The notes under the pieces are model-generated. The model ran no database searches. It saw nothing but the letters and a program-made list of their open reading frames with translations, and was not told where the DNA came from. From NCBI GenBank assembly GCA_021014945.1, contig MU266506.1:1-58938 (forward strand): a stretch of 58,938 bases of DNA, read 5' to 3'. The first letter of the stretch is position 1. Each line of letters starts with the position of its first letter. Both the position numbers and the translations under genes were made by a program. Positions 48,355-58,938 of this stretch are shown piece by piece. The DNA is from Leucogyrophana mollusca (taxonomy: Eukaryota; Basidiomycota; Agaricomycetes; Boletales).

Positions 48355-49133
48355 ATGTCGACCATTTTGCAGGCTACGCGCCCTTTGCGCGCCTTCCGCC
48401 TCGCCCAGCGCGTACGATGGAACTCGAATGATGTTCCGCTGATCGACCCCTCGCAGATGATAACCGCTCCTGGAGGCCAGCCTCCGGCACCGAAAATTCG
48501 TCGAGGAGGAGCTCTAAGGGAACACTTGAACATAGAGGTTGACCCAGCGCACGGGCTTTGGGCTTTCTTCAGGAAGACGGAGAAAGGCGGAGAGGTGAGC
48601 TACGAGACGGTCGAGTCAAGGGACTCCATAGCAGACGACTCAGGCATGCCATTCCAGTTAGCATTTGCCCTCACCGACGCAATTCTAACCCATTTTTATA
48701 CTATAGGTAGATCATGGAAGGCGGTCGAGCTTAGACGCAAGAGTTTCAAAGACTTGCATACTCTGTGGTATGTCCTGCTGCGCGAACGGAACTTGCTTGC
48801 GACACAGAAGGAGGAAGGAAGAAGAATAGGTGTGCGCAACCCTGCGGCTCTCGCGGCGACTACGAAAGCCCACCAAGTAAGTAGACACGCTGTCGTGTAT
48901 GCAACGAAAACCTCATTCCGTTATTCAAGTGTCGAAAATCTATGGCGCGCATAAAATACGTCGTGAACGAGCGGAGGCTACTTTATGAGAAGCATCTTGC
49001 GACAGCCAGAGAAAAAGAAATTGCGACACCCACACCAGTTGCTGTCCCTACAGCCAAGTCGACAGCGGGAGATGACAAAGCGCCTCCCCGCACTCGCGCC
49101 GCCAGACTCAAAGCCAGGCGAAGCAGGGTATGA
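48355..49133 (+). CDS. MRPL47: mitochondrial large-subunit ribosomal protein uL29m (MRPL47/Mrpl4)
   Basis: Component of the mitochondrial large ribosomal subunit. Three exons (48,355-48,643; 48,707-48,876; 48,930-49,133) give 220 aa. It starts [20 protein letters not shown], a basic presequence, then [20 protein letters not shown]. The exon-2 block is [20 protein letters not shown] followed by [20 protein letters not shown], and the exon-3 block is [20 protein letters not shown], all diagnostic of the family. The tail is Ala/Pro/Lys/Arg-rich ([14 protein letters not shown]). The first intron needs a GC donor (CAG/GCATGC) to place the Gly codon of DDSGRSW. Confidence 0.93.
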
Positions 49134-49763
49134 GTAACGACGCATGGGTGCGCTGAGCTCGAGAATACGACCGTGCATTCATACCTACGATAGCACCATT
49201 CCATCTAGTGGTGATTTATAATGCTCACACCATTGATCTGAGTCCGGGCTATGAGTGGGACGCGTGTCGATGAATTGAAGAGTGGGTGTGTTATAAGGGC
49301 CATGCTATGAAGTTGTCCGTGTCGAATGTGTCTCCTCTTCCCACTCTCTCATGGTCTGGGAGACCTGGCAATCCTTCACGGCCTTATCTTCGTACATCTC
49401 TATTTGTCTCCGTCCGCGTCGCAGTAGATGTTCTATGGCTGCAACGTCACGCGGAGATACGGAAGACGCTTGAGTGCGAAAGTTGTATCGCGCGAACAAC
49501 AGGAACTTTGGCTGGGTTATGACTGGTTTGGTGCGGACCATGCGGAGAGCGCTTCAAATCATATGATTGGTCAGATACTTGCTCCCACCAAGCCGAAGGA
49601 CGTACCGCCTGTACAAAGAAAGGACATCCTTTTGAAGTCCGGACTTGCGCAAGGACATGACGGCGAAAACGGATATACGGGCGGTTCCGGGGTCTTGTCG
49701 CTCTTGTCAGGCGATGACATTGAGTGGTCCCCCGATACTCCTTGGTCTTAAGGGAACCACAAA
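49134..49763. other. spacer between uL29m and NDUFAF6
   Basis: Short frames only (a 107-codon + frame at 49,428-49,751 lacks motifs). Probably the uL29m 3' UTR and the NDUFAF6 promoter. Confidence 0.45.
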
Positions 49764-50944
49764 ATGTTTGCTGCATCCCGGCGACAAGTGTTGCTGCGAC
49801 AGGTGCCAGGATCCTTGTACTTTGGGCGGCGACCACAGCAAGCATGCCATATGGCCACATCCTCCGGCGCGGGGACTGCAAATCCTGCGGAATATTGCAG
49901 GGACTATGTTCGCAAACATGACTATGAAGGTTTCCTGACTTCCCAGTTCTACCCAAGGCATCTACAAGGTGGGTACTTTGCTATCAAAGCCTTCTACGTG
50001 CGTATTTGTGTAACCAACCGCTTGAACCTCTAACTGAACTCTGGTCTCGAAGATTGAGCTCGCAACAATCCAAGAATCAGTGTCAAACACCACACTTGGA
50101 CATATGCGAATGCAATTTTGGAGAGATGCCATCAAAGATATCTCTGATGTGCGTCTGATGCTGTCACATTCCGTTTGGCGCTGAATGCATCGCGCAGAAT
50201 AGACCTCCAAGGCACCCTATTGCCCTGGCTTTGTATGAAACCTCCCAGCGGGGACAGTTGCAGCCCTATCACTTCAAGCGCATAATAGACGCACGAGTAG
50301 GCTGTGTGGTCTCTTTCTTACTAGTCAGTTGATAACGTATCTTGTATTTCAGGACAGCGAACTGAGTGCCCCCGCGCATCTGACGGTCGATTCGCTGACT
50401 TCCCATGCGGAAGCCACGGCGTCCACCCTTCTCTATCTTTTGCTCTCGCTGTTATCGCTTCCATCTTCAGTGCTATCCCATGCTGCTTCTCATGTCGGAG
50501 TGGCGCAGTCATTCTCGACCCTCATTCGTGCATTGCCGTTTCACGCATCGAAGGGTCGAATGGTCATCCCCGCCGAAATCACAGCCAAGCACGGTGTCAA
50601 TCAACAGCGGATTTTCACGGAGCGCGACTCGTCCAAAGCCCTGGAAGATGCGGTCTTCGAGTTTGCAACTGTCGCCAATGACCATTTGATCACCGCGAGG
50701 GATATGTTCAAGGAGACTGGAAATAGAGTGCCGCAAGAAGCCATGCCGGTCTTTTCTGCTGCTGTGCGTTTGGCCTCCCAACAATTGGTCTATTGAGGCT
50801 GACAGAGGTACGCAGATCCCGGTAGCTTCCTTCCTACAGCGACTGGAAGTTGTGAACTTCAATGTTTTCCACCCATCGCTCCAAGGCCGAGACTGGAAAT
50901 TACCGTGGCAAGTATGGAGGGGTTACTATAAGAGGACGTTTTAA
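49764..50944 (+). CDS. NDUFAF6: complex I assembly factor NDUFAF6 (squalene/phytoene synthase fold)
   Basis: A mitochondrial protein with a squalene/phytoene-synthase fold needed to assemble complex I. The ATG at 49,764 starts a basic presequence (MFAASRRQVLLRQVPGSLYF). Exons then give YCRDYVRKHDYEGFLTSQF, YPRHLQGGYFAIKAFYIELA, TIQESVSNTTLGHMRMQFWR and DAIKDI, joined to PPRHPIALALYETSQRGQLQ and PYHFKRIIDARDSELSAPAH. LTVDSLTSHAEATASTLLYL and GVAQSFSTLIRALPFHASKG follow. The last exon ends FNVFHPSLQGRDWKLPWQVW, RGYYKRTF. The Asp-rich catalytic motifs of true prenyl synthases are not seen in canonical form, as expected for this non-enzymatic branch. All introns have clear GTGCGT or GTAGGC-type donors. 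Confidence 0.9.
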
Positions 50945-51337
50945 GATATGCCGGCAGCACGACCTACACCAGTAACAGTAACACCGTCTCGACCAATATA
51001 CGTCTCTCTGTGCTCGATGCCCTAACCGACATCGTCCTTTATTCTGAATCGACTAGGGTAAAATCTTCCGACTGATATGGAGAGGGGGGGTATGCATGTA
51101 CGCCAAGAAGAAGCATAGCAGTCACAAAATTAGAAGTCCGATATTTCCAGCGTTCACTCGCCTGGACAGTTTCTTACCACCAAACCACATCCTTTGCAAC
51201 GGAAGTTGGGGATTATAAGCAAGTCCACCGGAATATTCAGCAAAGCCCGCACTGGCAATCATTGTGTACTCTGTATACCCTGTCTGTCCCTGTCACATCT
51301 GTGTAGTTATCTTCGTCAGGCTTGCTTTGTTGCTGCC
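50945..51337. other. spacer between NDUFAF6 and the F-box-like gene
   Basis: No gene or repeat is seen. It should hold a 3' UTR and the next promoter. Confidence 0.5.
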
Positions 51338-54300
51338 ATGCAACGCCTTTGCGGTATGTTTTGTGATCACCTTCTTCGTGGCGCATCTCCTCAGATCTTT
51401 CCAGATGAAGTCATCCAGTTAATCTTCTACGAGCTTAATGACCCCACTGCCCTTGCTCTTACCTCCAGGAATCTCCTGCGCGTCTCACAGGATCCCTATG
51501 TCAGGGCGCATTACTTCCTCACTCGCTTCGGAAACATCCACGCTATGTTTTGGGCTTTGGGAAGAGGAAGGATACTGACAGAAGCTGTAATCGATGTGCG
51601 TACCAAAGCATCCGTGCTGTTGCCATTAGAAGCGCTCCAGCGCTCTGGTGTGAAGTCACTGACTATATGCGTTCATTACCTAGATCCTCGTCAGCAGTGG
51701 AGCCTTCATATCTCGCTATCTTGTCCAAGTGGCTATACATCATTTTTTCCGGTCAGCAAGCCATTTCGTGAAGACTCAGTGGGTTCGCTCGGTCCCGTTC
51801 CCGGTGTTCACGCACTTTTTGAAAGTTGCTTCGGCACTATATGACGATATTCCCCTAGCCAAAGGGGAGGATGACGGATCCGTCTTCTCGGCATTCTTGA
51901 AGGAGAGCAGACTACCGCCTGAGCTGAAGAGCACCAAGTGGGAGGAGGTCCGAGATATTCTCGCGAAGTACAAAGTATTAACCTTCCTGTGCTGATACGG
52001 ACTATATGCTCACCCCCTTTGCAGTTTATTCCTTTCAGCATCAAGGTTTTTACAACTCCATTTTCCGTCGTTGATTGTTCTACTCATGACGCATATGTGC
52101 AGGACCCTATCATGGCTCAGTTTCCTCTAGCCCTTGCAATTGAACCGCGGTTACTTCCATTCGCTGAGGCCAATGGATTCCACATGGATACTAAGGTATC
52201 TTGCAAGCGTGACTTCCAGAAGAGTACAGGTACTCATGACTTTACTCAGTATCGTGACTTCGTCTTCCGAAAGATGTTTGAGAAGCTTGCTGTAAATGGT
52301 AACGACCGCACTGAAGATATCGTGAGGAACGTACGCGAGTTACGCCGCCTTGACCCACGCATGTTCCTCAGTCGCACGGTTGCGGCTGAAATCTGCATGG
52401 AAGCCAAAAGCAACGAGTCGGCATATGGCGCTCTGAAAGCTTTGGACCGTTCTGGAGAGCTTCTGTTTGAGTTACCGTATGTCTTCGCCCTTTCTTCGAC
52501 GAATCCTGTTTACCAATTTGTCGTCATGAAGTACACTCGTCGAAGATTTAACTAAGGTAAGAATGTTTGGAGGAGTGGCAGGTTCATCGTCCTCACCTGT
52601 ATCCAGCTTTTTGTCAAGACGCGCTCTATCACTGCCAGTCACAACATAAACGTGCTTCGCCAATTGCAAGCCGATTTTCCCAGTTCGGATCCCATCGTTC
52701 GCGTCGTTATGCTCCTCACTGTATTCTTATCCGATCACGTGCAACTCCATAACTCCGTAGGTCACATAAAGACCAAACTGGAGCCTTTGGGCCTGCTTCC
52801 CTTGACGCGAAAAGATATTGTGGATGTTATGATCAACCCTTTCATCGAGAGGCATCTCCCCATCATGAAATATGCGAAGGAAGAACTCAAAATGAGTATC
52901 AAGGAGATCAAGGAACTCGTTCAGGAGGTCGCTGAAAAGTGCCTCGAAGTCGGCTGCAAGGTATGTTGTCATGTACTCTTTCGCATGATCACTGACAATG
53001 TACCGAACGCAGGGGAAGACTATCAGGCAACTGGTCGAGGGTTACCAGTTCCTTCAGTCGCATTTGGTCGATGTAGTTGTTCAGCGTTATGCCATTAATT
53101 TGGACGACCTTCCTCCCCACGAAGACGAGGACGCATGTGCCGCATTCGAGGCCAAGCTTTGTCGTGATTTCAACAGTACAAAAGGAGGTGTTGATATAGA
53201 TGCCGCTATCATACATCAACCGCCTGATGATGGGAATGCCGATGCTCCTGTAGGTGGAGAAGAGGATATGGAAATAGATGCGGAAGGAGAAGAGGACGAA
53301 ATCGTTGAGGAGGACCCTCCCGAACAGGGGGGCCAATCAACCAATGCACTAGACCTTGTCTGTGGCTCTTCATCGATACGGTGGTTTTTCACAACCTGAT
53401 GCAATTCCCGTATTCTTCCAGGGCGCCATTGGACAGGATACATTGACTGCGATGATACGACAGGACGAGTTATCGCCGGCACGTGCTCGTAGACGATCCT
53501 TCTATTACAACTACTACGGCAGTGACGCTTCCGGAAAGCTTCAATATCCGCTCGGTATGCTGCAGGCTTCATTTCAGTGGCATCGCTTGCTTAATCCCCA
53601 CCAGAAGCCCTTCAGGTCGGCAAATGGGTGAAAGAACGTTACACCGCGCGGAGCCATATACTTGCTCTCTTCATGACACACGCTATCATCAATAATAACA
53701 TCACCGTGAGCCTGTCTATATAACTCAATTCCTTTCGCCCCATCTGATGAATCATGCCTATCTTCAGATCCTTCACTCGTACTTCAATCCTCCAGGCGCC
53801 CCCTATGTGTTGGCAGGGACACATGTTCCAGTAACATTGAAGCATTTCAAGCTTCTAGCACATCTGGGCAGAGCTCCTGTGAGTTGCGCAGTGAGCGCGT
53901 TCAATCGGTAATCTCATCATTTTGCTGCAGAGCTCCTATCTGTATCACGAGATTGAACTCGGTGCCGAATTCTACTTTAGCGAGCAAGACTACATCACTC
54001 AGCAGCCGACGAGTTCAGACAACAGACGGACCGCTAAGGCCAAATGGAAAATGGACGTGAAGAAGGAAACCAGTCCACCCACGATCCCTCACTTAGCTGA
54101 ACCACGCGCGGGGCCGTCACGGCCGACATCTTCCCGCTCTCCCAAGAAGCGTCCCCGCAGATCAGCGACATCGACATTATCTTACGTTATCCCGGATTCC
54201 GATGACGAGGACATTGTCGAGTCCGACAACGATTTGTCTGCATTGATGAGCCTTGAAGCGAGGAAGAGGAAAGCTGAATCGAATCTTCAACGCTGGATCA

Positions 54301-54684
54301 AGCACTTGGCAATCTTGCTTTCTGATGAACAAAGGAAGGTGGGGTCATATTAACATACACGCTCTTGGCTCTTGTTTAATCTGTTTTATTAGTACAAAGA
54401 AAAGCGGAAACGTCTGGAGAAGGCTGCGCCAGCTGATGGGAAGCTCCGGGTTGCGAAGGTAAGGCACCTGCGACCTCGGTGAACGATACAAACTGACCGT
54501 CTCGCAGAGCGAATTTCACAAATCTCTGACCACAAACCTTCGGTCGCTACGGAAGACAGACTTGGACAAGCGCAAACAGTTATATGGTCCGGATGCTGGT
54601 GAAGAGGACTACAGCGAAGATGATGATGACGAGTACCAGTCACGGACCACTCGAGCCAACAAGAGGCGTCGGATAGCCCAATGA
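51338..54684 (+). CDS. large F-box-like protein of unknown function
   Basis: A multi-exon protein of roughly 900 aa starting MQRLCGMFCDHLLRGASPQ. The stretch IFPDEVIQLIFYELNDPTAL is an F-box-like helix pair at residues 20-60. Exon 2, using the TTACCTAG acceptor, continues ILVSSGAFISRYLVQVAIHH and FFRSASHFVKTQWVRSVPF. Later parts are helical (LPPELKSTKWEEVRDILAKY, RQLQADFPSSDPIVRVVMLL, KYAKEELKMSIKEIKELVQE), with an acidic stretch (EEDMEIDAEGEEDEIVEEDP). The C-terminus is basic and acidic with KKRPRRS, IPDSDDEDIVESDNDL, KYKEKRKRLEKAAP and a final NKRRRIAQ, suggesting nuclear location. If the F-box is real it would link Skp1-CUL1 to a substrate. The family is not known to me beyond that; internal exon borders are provisional. 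Confidence 0.65.
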
Positions 54685-54850
54685 GGACTTTTACAATTGT
54701 ATCATATCCAACCACCTCCCCCTCCCCCTTACATACGAGTACTACCGCCATCCTATTATATTACGATGCCACTACTTAAAGGAACATTAATATCAGCGAT
54801 CAGCGTCTGTCGACCTTGCACGATTTGCACGAACTCTATTGTCGACGAGC

Positions 54851-57173
54851 TTAAAGCTGGTATTTATAGTGCACCGAACGGTCTCCCAGCCTAATCCTGT
54901 CCTCATCTAGCTCCTTGTTATCGGCCCCATCGGTCTCAGCGAGGAGGCGTTCTCGTCTTCTGTTCTCCCGGGACATGCTGATCCAGAGATAGGTCGCCAT
55001 CAGGATGGCGAAGAGAAGGTAGCCGATAGAGATGATGTTGGGTCGTCGGTATAAGTTATTGCTGAGGGTGGGTCGGTAGACCAGGCACCCTGCGATTGCA
55101 CCAATATCGCCAACAGTGATTTGCAAGGCTACCGCAACAGCGCGCTTTGTTTGCCCCGAAACATTCTCGCTCGGCCAGCTGCGCGATAACAATGTTAGCT
55201 CACAGATGAAGCGACGTGAGGTGATGGTATTCGCACGTGAGCAGGAGACTGTTGCCGGTATACACGCCGGCTGAGATTGTCGTTAGAACTCCATGATCGA
55301 CCAGTGCCAATAGCAGATCACCACTCACCAGCAATTAGATGGACGCCGAAATATTGGACACCAGCTGCAAAAGACGCTGGTCGTACTTGGTATGCTTAGT
55401 AGGGAAGGCACGACTTACCTGTAGTGGATGCGATTAGAATAATATATCCTAGAGAAGTGGGGTATCAGCGTGAGACCTCGTACAGTGATAAGTTAGAACG
55501 GACCAATGATGCCAACGACTGCACCGGCGATGATGAAAGGGGCTCTCATATTGAATTTACTTGAAAGCCATACAGTCATCCAAATCGAGAACGCAGCGAG
55601 AGTGTACGGAGGGACAGTCATTCTGGAAGAATAAGAGGCAAGAAAGCGGTCAAAGGGGCATTCCGTATCGAACACAGCGAACCTACAATTGTGCCTGCCA
55701 GGTCTGGAATCCCAGCCCCGCAATAATTGTTGGCTGGAGAGGCCCTCAGTGACGTCAGGAGGTGAGTGGCGCGGTGCACGCACCAAAAAGAGACTGAAAG
55801 AGTACAAAGCAAAGGAGAATCCATGAAACAAGAAGGCATACGTCCAGACTAAGTGGTCTTCGAAAGCTTGTCGGACGTAGGCCCACTTAAACCCTTCGTT
55901 GGTGCCCGCGTCTGAGTCTGCATGCAACCGGTCTAGAAGACGCTTCCGCTCATCTTCGGTGAGCTAGTGTATCATGAGCTTGCTGCACATCAGTGAAATT
56001 ATTATGGTATACGCACGAATTTAGCTTTGTATGACCAAGTTGGTACCACGAAGTACGCAATCAAAGATATTGCGCAGGTGATGATGCCCTCAAGGATGAA
56101 AATCCTTTCCTTACAGTTAAAAACGAAGTTCTGGGACAAAATTGAGGTTTTCCCACCATTGCCAGCCCTTGCGCCCGCCAACGCCGTTCATGTTACCAAT
56201 AGCATAGGCAAGGATACCTTCAGTAGTAGGTCAGGCGAGTGGTCGAATTTTCGAGCATGTGAGACAAACCTCCGAAGGCACCTGACAGAGCGGCACCTCC
56301 AAAGAATATTGCCACCCGCCAGCTGCGTTCGTTCCTGCGGGATTTCTTCAGTAAATCGAAACACATGATATATAAAGACCTTGACCTGCGATAGTAGACT
56401 GAGAACACATAGATGACACCGGGAAACAAGCCAGCCTCAGTGGCTCCAAGCACTTTCGGAGAGGACATGTGAGCATGGCATAAGGCGAAGTTGAGAATTG
56501 TGTGATTGACATACAAAATCTGATTCCGAGCAAACCGCTCTGATTGCGCACGACACCCTGGATTATCGACACAATCCCCCAGACAAGGGTTAGAGTCGGT
56601 AACCAAACTTGAGGATTGCAGCGTTTCAAACTAGGAGCAGCATTTAAATGATATTACCCAGCGGCCGAAAATTAGATGCACCCTTACATGATCTGGTGTT
56701 ACCAGGCGCTGGCGTCAGCAATGGGATTAATGTTATGTAGATCCACGCTCACATTGGCGGGAATTTCGAATATCACATAGCCCACGAAATAAATCGCGAG
56801 TGCATCGTTATAGCCGGGGGCCGAGAGATTGAGATCCTAACGCGAGAATCAGAAGTTTATTTTGAGGACCGTACACTGAACTCACAGTCGCCATTCCATC
56901 AATCCTGACGTGACGTTAGCCCAAAACGTGGCACAAGGCAATAAGATGCGCACTTAGCGTTCCCAATATTTGATCTTTAACGAATGAATGTTCAGTCGCA
57001 GTCAATGACGTGACTTTGAGTTGTTCTCACCTGTCTAAGAAGCTGAGGAGGTATAGTATCGTCAGGACAGGCAGGAGCCTTAAGTCAACCTTGCGTCGAA
57101 TTCTCCGGTCTTCTGAAGGATCATGATCCTCAATTATCGAAGGGGAGTCGGGGCGCTTCTCTGGTGTGGCCAT
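54851..57173 (-). CDS. MFS transporter, ACS (anion:cation symporter, allantoate permease-like) family
   Basis: A 12-helix plasma-membrane permease of the Dal5/ACS branch. The ATG at 57,173 gives MATPEKRPDSPSIIEDHDPS followed by RIRRKVDLRLLPVLTILYLL and SFLDR, the family start. Further exons give GNAKDGMATDLNLSAPGYND, ALAIYFVGYVIFEIPANV, a PQVWLPTLTLVWGIVSIIQG helix, VLGATEAGLFPGVIYVFSVY and GAALSGAFGG. The central loop has LTEDERKRLLDRLHADSDA. The second half includes HLVWTYAFLFHGFSFALYSF, PTIIAGLGFQTWQAQLLTVP and VQYFGVHLIAAGVYTGNSLL, ending RSVHYKYQL. Substrates of this branch include allantoate, nicotinate, pantothenate and other organic anions; which one applies here is not readable. More than ten introns. 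Confidence 0.88.
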
Positions 57174-57494
57174 CGCGTAGGTTCGCGGCGGGGAAGGATA
57201 TCAGCCATTTTATTCTGGCGACGCGCATTATAACCCCTTCAACTGTCGCAACCGACTCGGTTGATTGCGCAATGTTAATTCACGATCCCTGTGAGGGTGA
57301 ACGATAAAAATAACGCAGTTGCAGCCAAGTGCAAGCCCGCCATCCCGCGCCCAGGGCGCAACAACAGCGCCAACATAGGACGAGAGAGCGTGCGAAATAT
57401 ACTCCATATTTAGCCGAACACCTTGACAGTGTCCGCCCTCCGAGTTCGCGCAGCCAGCTGGTTGTAACCGATAGCCCTACTTCAAACTAACATT
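57174..57494. other. divergent promoter MFS transporter/VMA6
   Basis: 321 bp between two outward start codons, shared by both genes. A GATAAAAATAACG stretch is visible at about 57,303. No gene. Confidence 0.5.
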
Positions 57495-58793
57495 ATGGAA
57501 GGACTGTTTTTCAATGTAAGACCCAAATTTATATCATTCTCGATGGTTTGTTGACGCTCTATTGTGCCAAGGTCGGTAGCGGCTTTCTGGAAGGCATAGT
57601 TCGAGGTTATAAGGCCGGGATCCTGACCCAAAGTCACTACGGTAGCTTGACACAGTGTGAATCGCTAGAAGGTGAGTTGTTTCCTTCTCTCCGTGGGGCT
57701 TTCTCTGAGGCTTTTGATTGCCCTTCAGATTTCAAGACGCAGTTGTCCGCTACCGATTACGGGAACTTCCTCGCAAACGAGCCCTCGCCTCTGTCTACTG
57801 CGACGATCGCCGACAAGGCAACCCAGATCCTTGTAGACCAGTTCATTTACATTCGGAGCAACGCGGTCGAACCACTGAGCAAGTTCCTAGACTACATCAC
57901 GTACGTTTCACCTCGCCAGTGTATCCATGTAACTGACCAACGGTACATAGCTACGGGTATATGATCGACAATGTCGTCCTGCTCATCACTGGGACCCTTC
58001 ATGAACGAGATACGCACGAGTTACTTGAGCGGTGTCATCCACTAGGCGTCTTCGACACGATGCCTGCTCTCTGTGTCGCTACCAATGTGGAAGAGCTGTA
58101 CCAAAGTGTTCTGGTCGAAACACCGCTCGGTGTGTGATAGCGTCTTGCCTTCGTGTTGCTAGTCTCACTCTTCGACTAGCCCCATACTTTCGGGATTGTC
58201 TCTCTGCCACTGATCTTGATGACTTGAACATCGAGATTGTCCGTAATACTGTCTACAAGGCATACCTTGAAGACTTTTACCACTATTGCACCACTCTCGG
58301 ATCACCGACATCGGACGTCATGCACAGCATTCTGTCCTTCGAGGCCGACCGACGTACCATCAATATCACAATCAATTCCTTTGACACAGAGCTATCCAAA
58401 GAGCAGCGCGCCAAACTGTTCCCCGCCATCGGTAGACTTTTCCCAGAGGGAAACAACGTTCTCGCAAAAGCAGACGACATTGACCAAGTCCGACAAGCAT
58501 GCGAAAACATCTCAGAGTACCGATCGTTCTTCGACAATTCGGTATCCACACAAGGTAATGGCGCAAACCACCAAGACGTCGGAGATATGGGTGTAGCCGC
58601 CCTGCTTGAAGACCGTTTCTTCCGTACCGAGGTTCACCTAAACAAGCTTGCATTCATGCAGCAGTTCCAGTATGGCGTGTTTTACAGTTACATGAAGTTG
58701 AAGGAGCAGGAGATACGGAACGTGACATGGATAGCCGAGTGTATCGCGCAGGATGCGAGGGACAGGATACAGGACTTCATACCCATATTCTGA
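57495..58793 (+). CDS. VMA6: V-type proton ATPase subunit d (V0 sector)
   Basis: Peripheral V0 subunit that couples the proteolipid ring to the V1 rotor of the vacuolar H+-ATPase. The ATG at 57,495 starts a tiny first exon, MEGLFFN, then [33 protein letters not shown] and [19 protein letters not shown]. Next come [60 protein letters not shown] and [20 protein letters not shown]. The long last exon has [59 protein letters not shown] and the end [25 protein letters not shown]. Length and ending match the family. A repeat begins 45 bp after the stop. Confidence 0.95.
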
Positions 58794-58838
58794 AACTACA
58801 TCCTTTACTCCCTTACTAGTACTCCATAATTGACAAAT

Positions 58839-58938
58839 CTAAGGAATTCCGGAGTTAGTCCGGAGCTCAGCCGGTGCCCGGAGTTAGGCAGATAACGACT
58901 ATATTCACCTAAGGAATTCCGGAGTTAGTCCGGAGCTA
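58839..58938. repeat. 70-bp-period direct repeat running off the right edge
   Basis: A 29-base segment starting CTAAGGAATTCCGGAGTTAG is found at 58,839-58,867 and again, identical, at 58,909-58,937, exactly 70 bases later. Between them a partial variant (CCCGGAGTTAGGC) appears at about 58,877-58,889. The segment holds small palindromes (GGAATTCC, TCCGGA twice). It is either a minisatellite or the end of a repeat element; the window stops inside the second copy. Confidence 0.85.

Overview
The window is nuclear DNA from a filamentous basidiomycete, most likely an Agaricomycete (mushroom-forming) fungus. The evidence is dense genes on both strands, most broken by many short introns (about 45-90 nt, GT-AG with CTNAN-like branch sites), roughly balanced base composition, and family members typical of mushrooms: a caspase-like C14 protein, an HTH-CENPB regulator, a type-B carboxylesterase, and a Zn2Cys6 factor with a CQHCLSKNYPC core. 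I see no operons, CRISPR arrays, rRNA or tRNA genes. Exon joins were made by hand from splice consensus and family alignment from memory, so outer limits are firmer than individual junctions.

Left part (1-16.4 kb): a SIRT5-like class III sirtuin (+), a secreted type-B carboxylesterase (+), a Ser/Pro-rich coiled-coil protein of unknown function (-), the histone H3 acetyltransferase RTT109 (-), cullin-1 (-) and the mitochondrial ubiquinone methyltransferase COQ5 (-).

Middle part (16.4-35.2 kb): a caspase-like protease with two odd Cys-containing insertions (-), flanked on both sides by an 89%-identical 56-bp repeat; two consecutive SSU-processome genes, FCF2 and SAS10/UTP3 (+); a Zn2Cys6 transcription factor whose zinc cluster is split over four exons including a 6-nt micro-exon (-); TOM22 (+); the complex I subunit NDUFA9 (-); a small nucleolar-type UPF0390 protein (+); and an HTH-CENPB DNA-binding protein without a transposase catalytic domain (-).

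Right part (35.2-58.9 kb): a 2.5-kb stretch with no convincing gene; alternative oxidase (+); a Spo71-like PH-domain protein (+); the SUMO ligase NSE2 (-) divergent from mitochondrial ribosomal protein uS12m (+); two adjacent secreted low-complexity proteins (-), one of them a striking His/Thr 15-residue tandem-repeat protein; uL29m (+); the complex I assembly factor NDUFAF6 (+); a large F-box-like protein (+); an ACS-family MFS transporter (-); V-ATPase subunit d, VMA6 (+); and a 70-bp-period repeat that runs off the right edge.

Functionally the window is a mix of housekeeping genes. Seven of about 25 serve mitochondria (COQ5, TOM22, NDUFA9, AOX, uS12m, uL29m, NDUFAF6), and several act in chromatin or genome maintenance (sirtuin, RTT109, NSE2, HTH-CENPB protein). 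The least explained features are the His-repeat secreted protein, the Cys-ladder caspase with its flanking repeat, the micro-exon zinc cluster and the terminal repeat.
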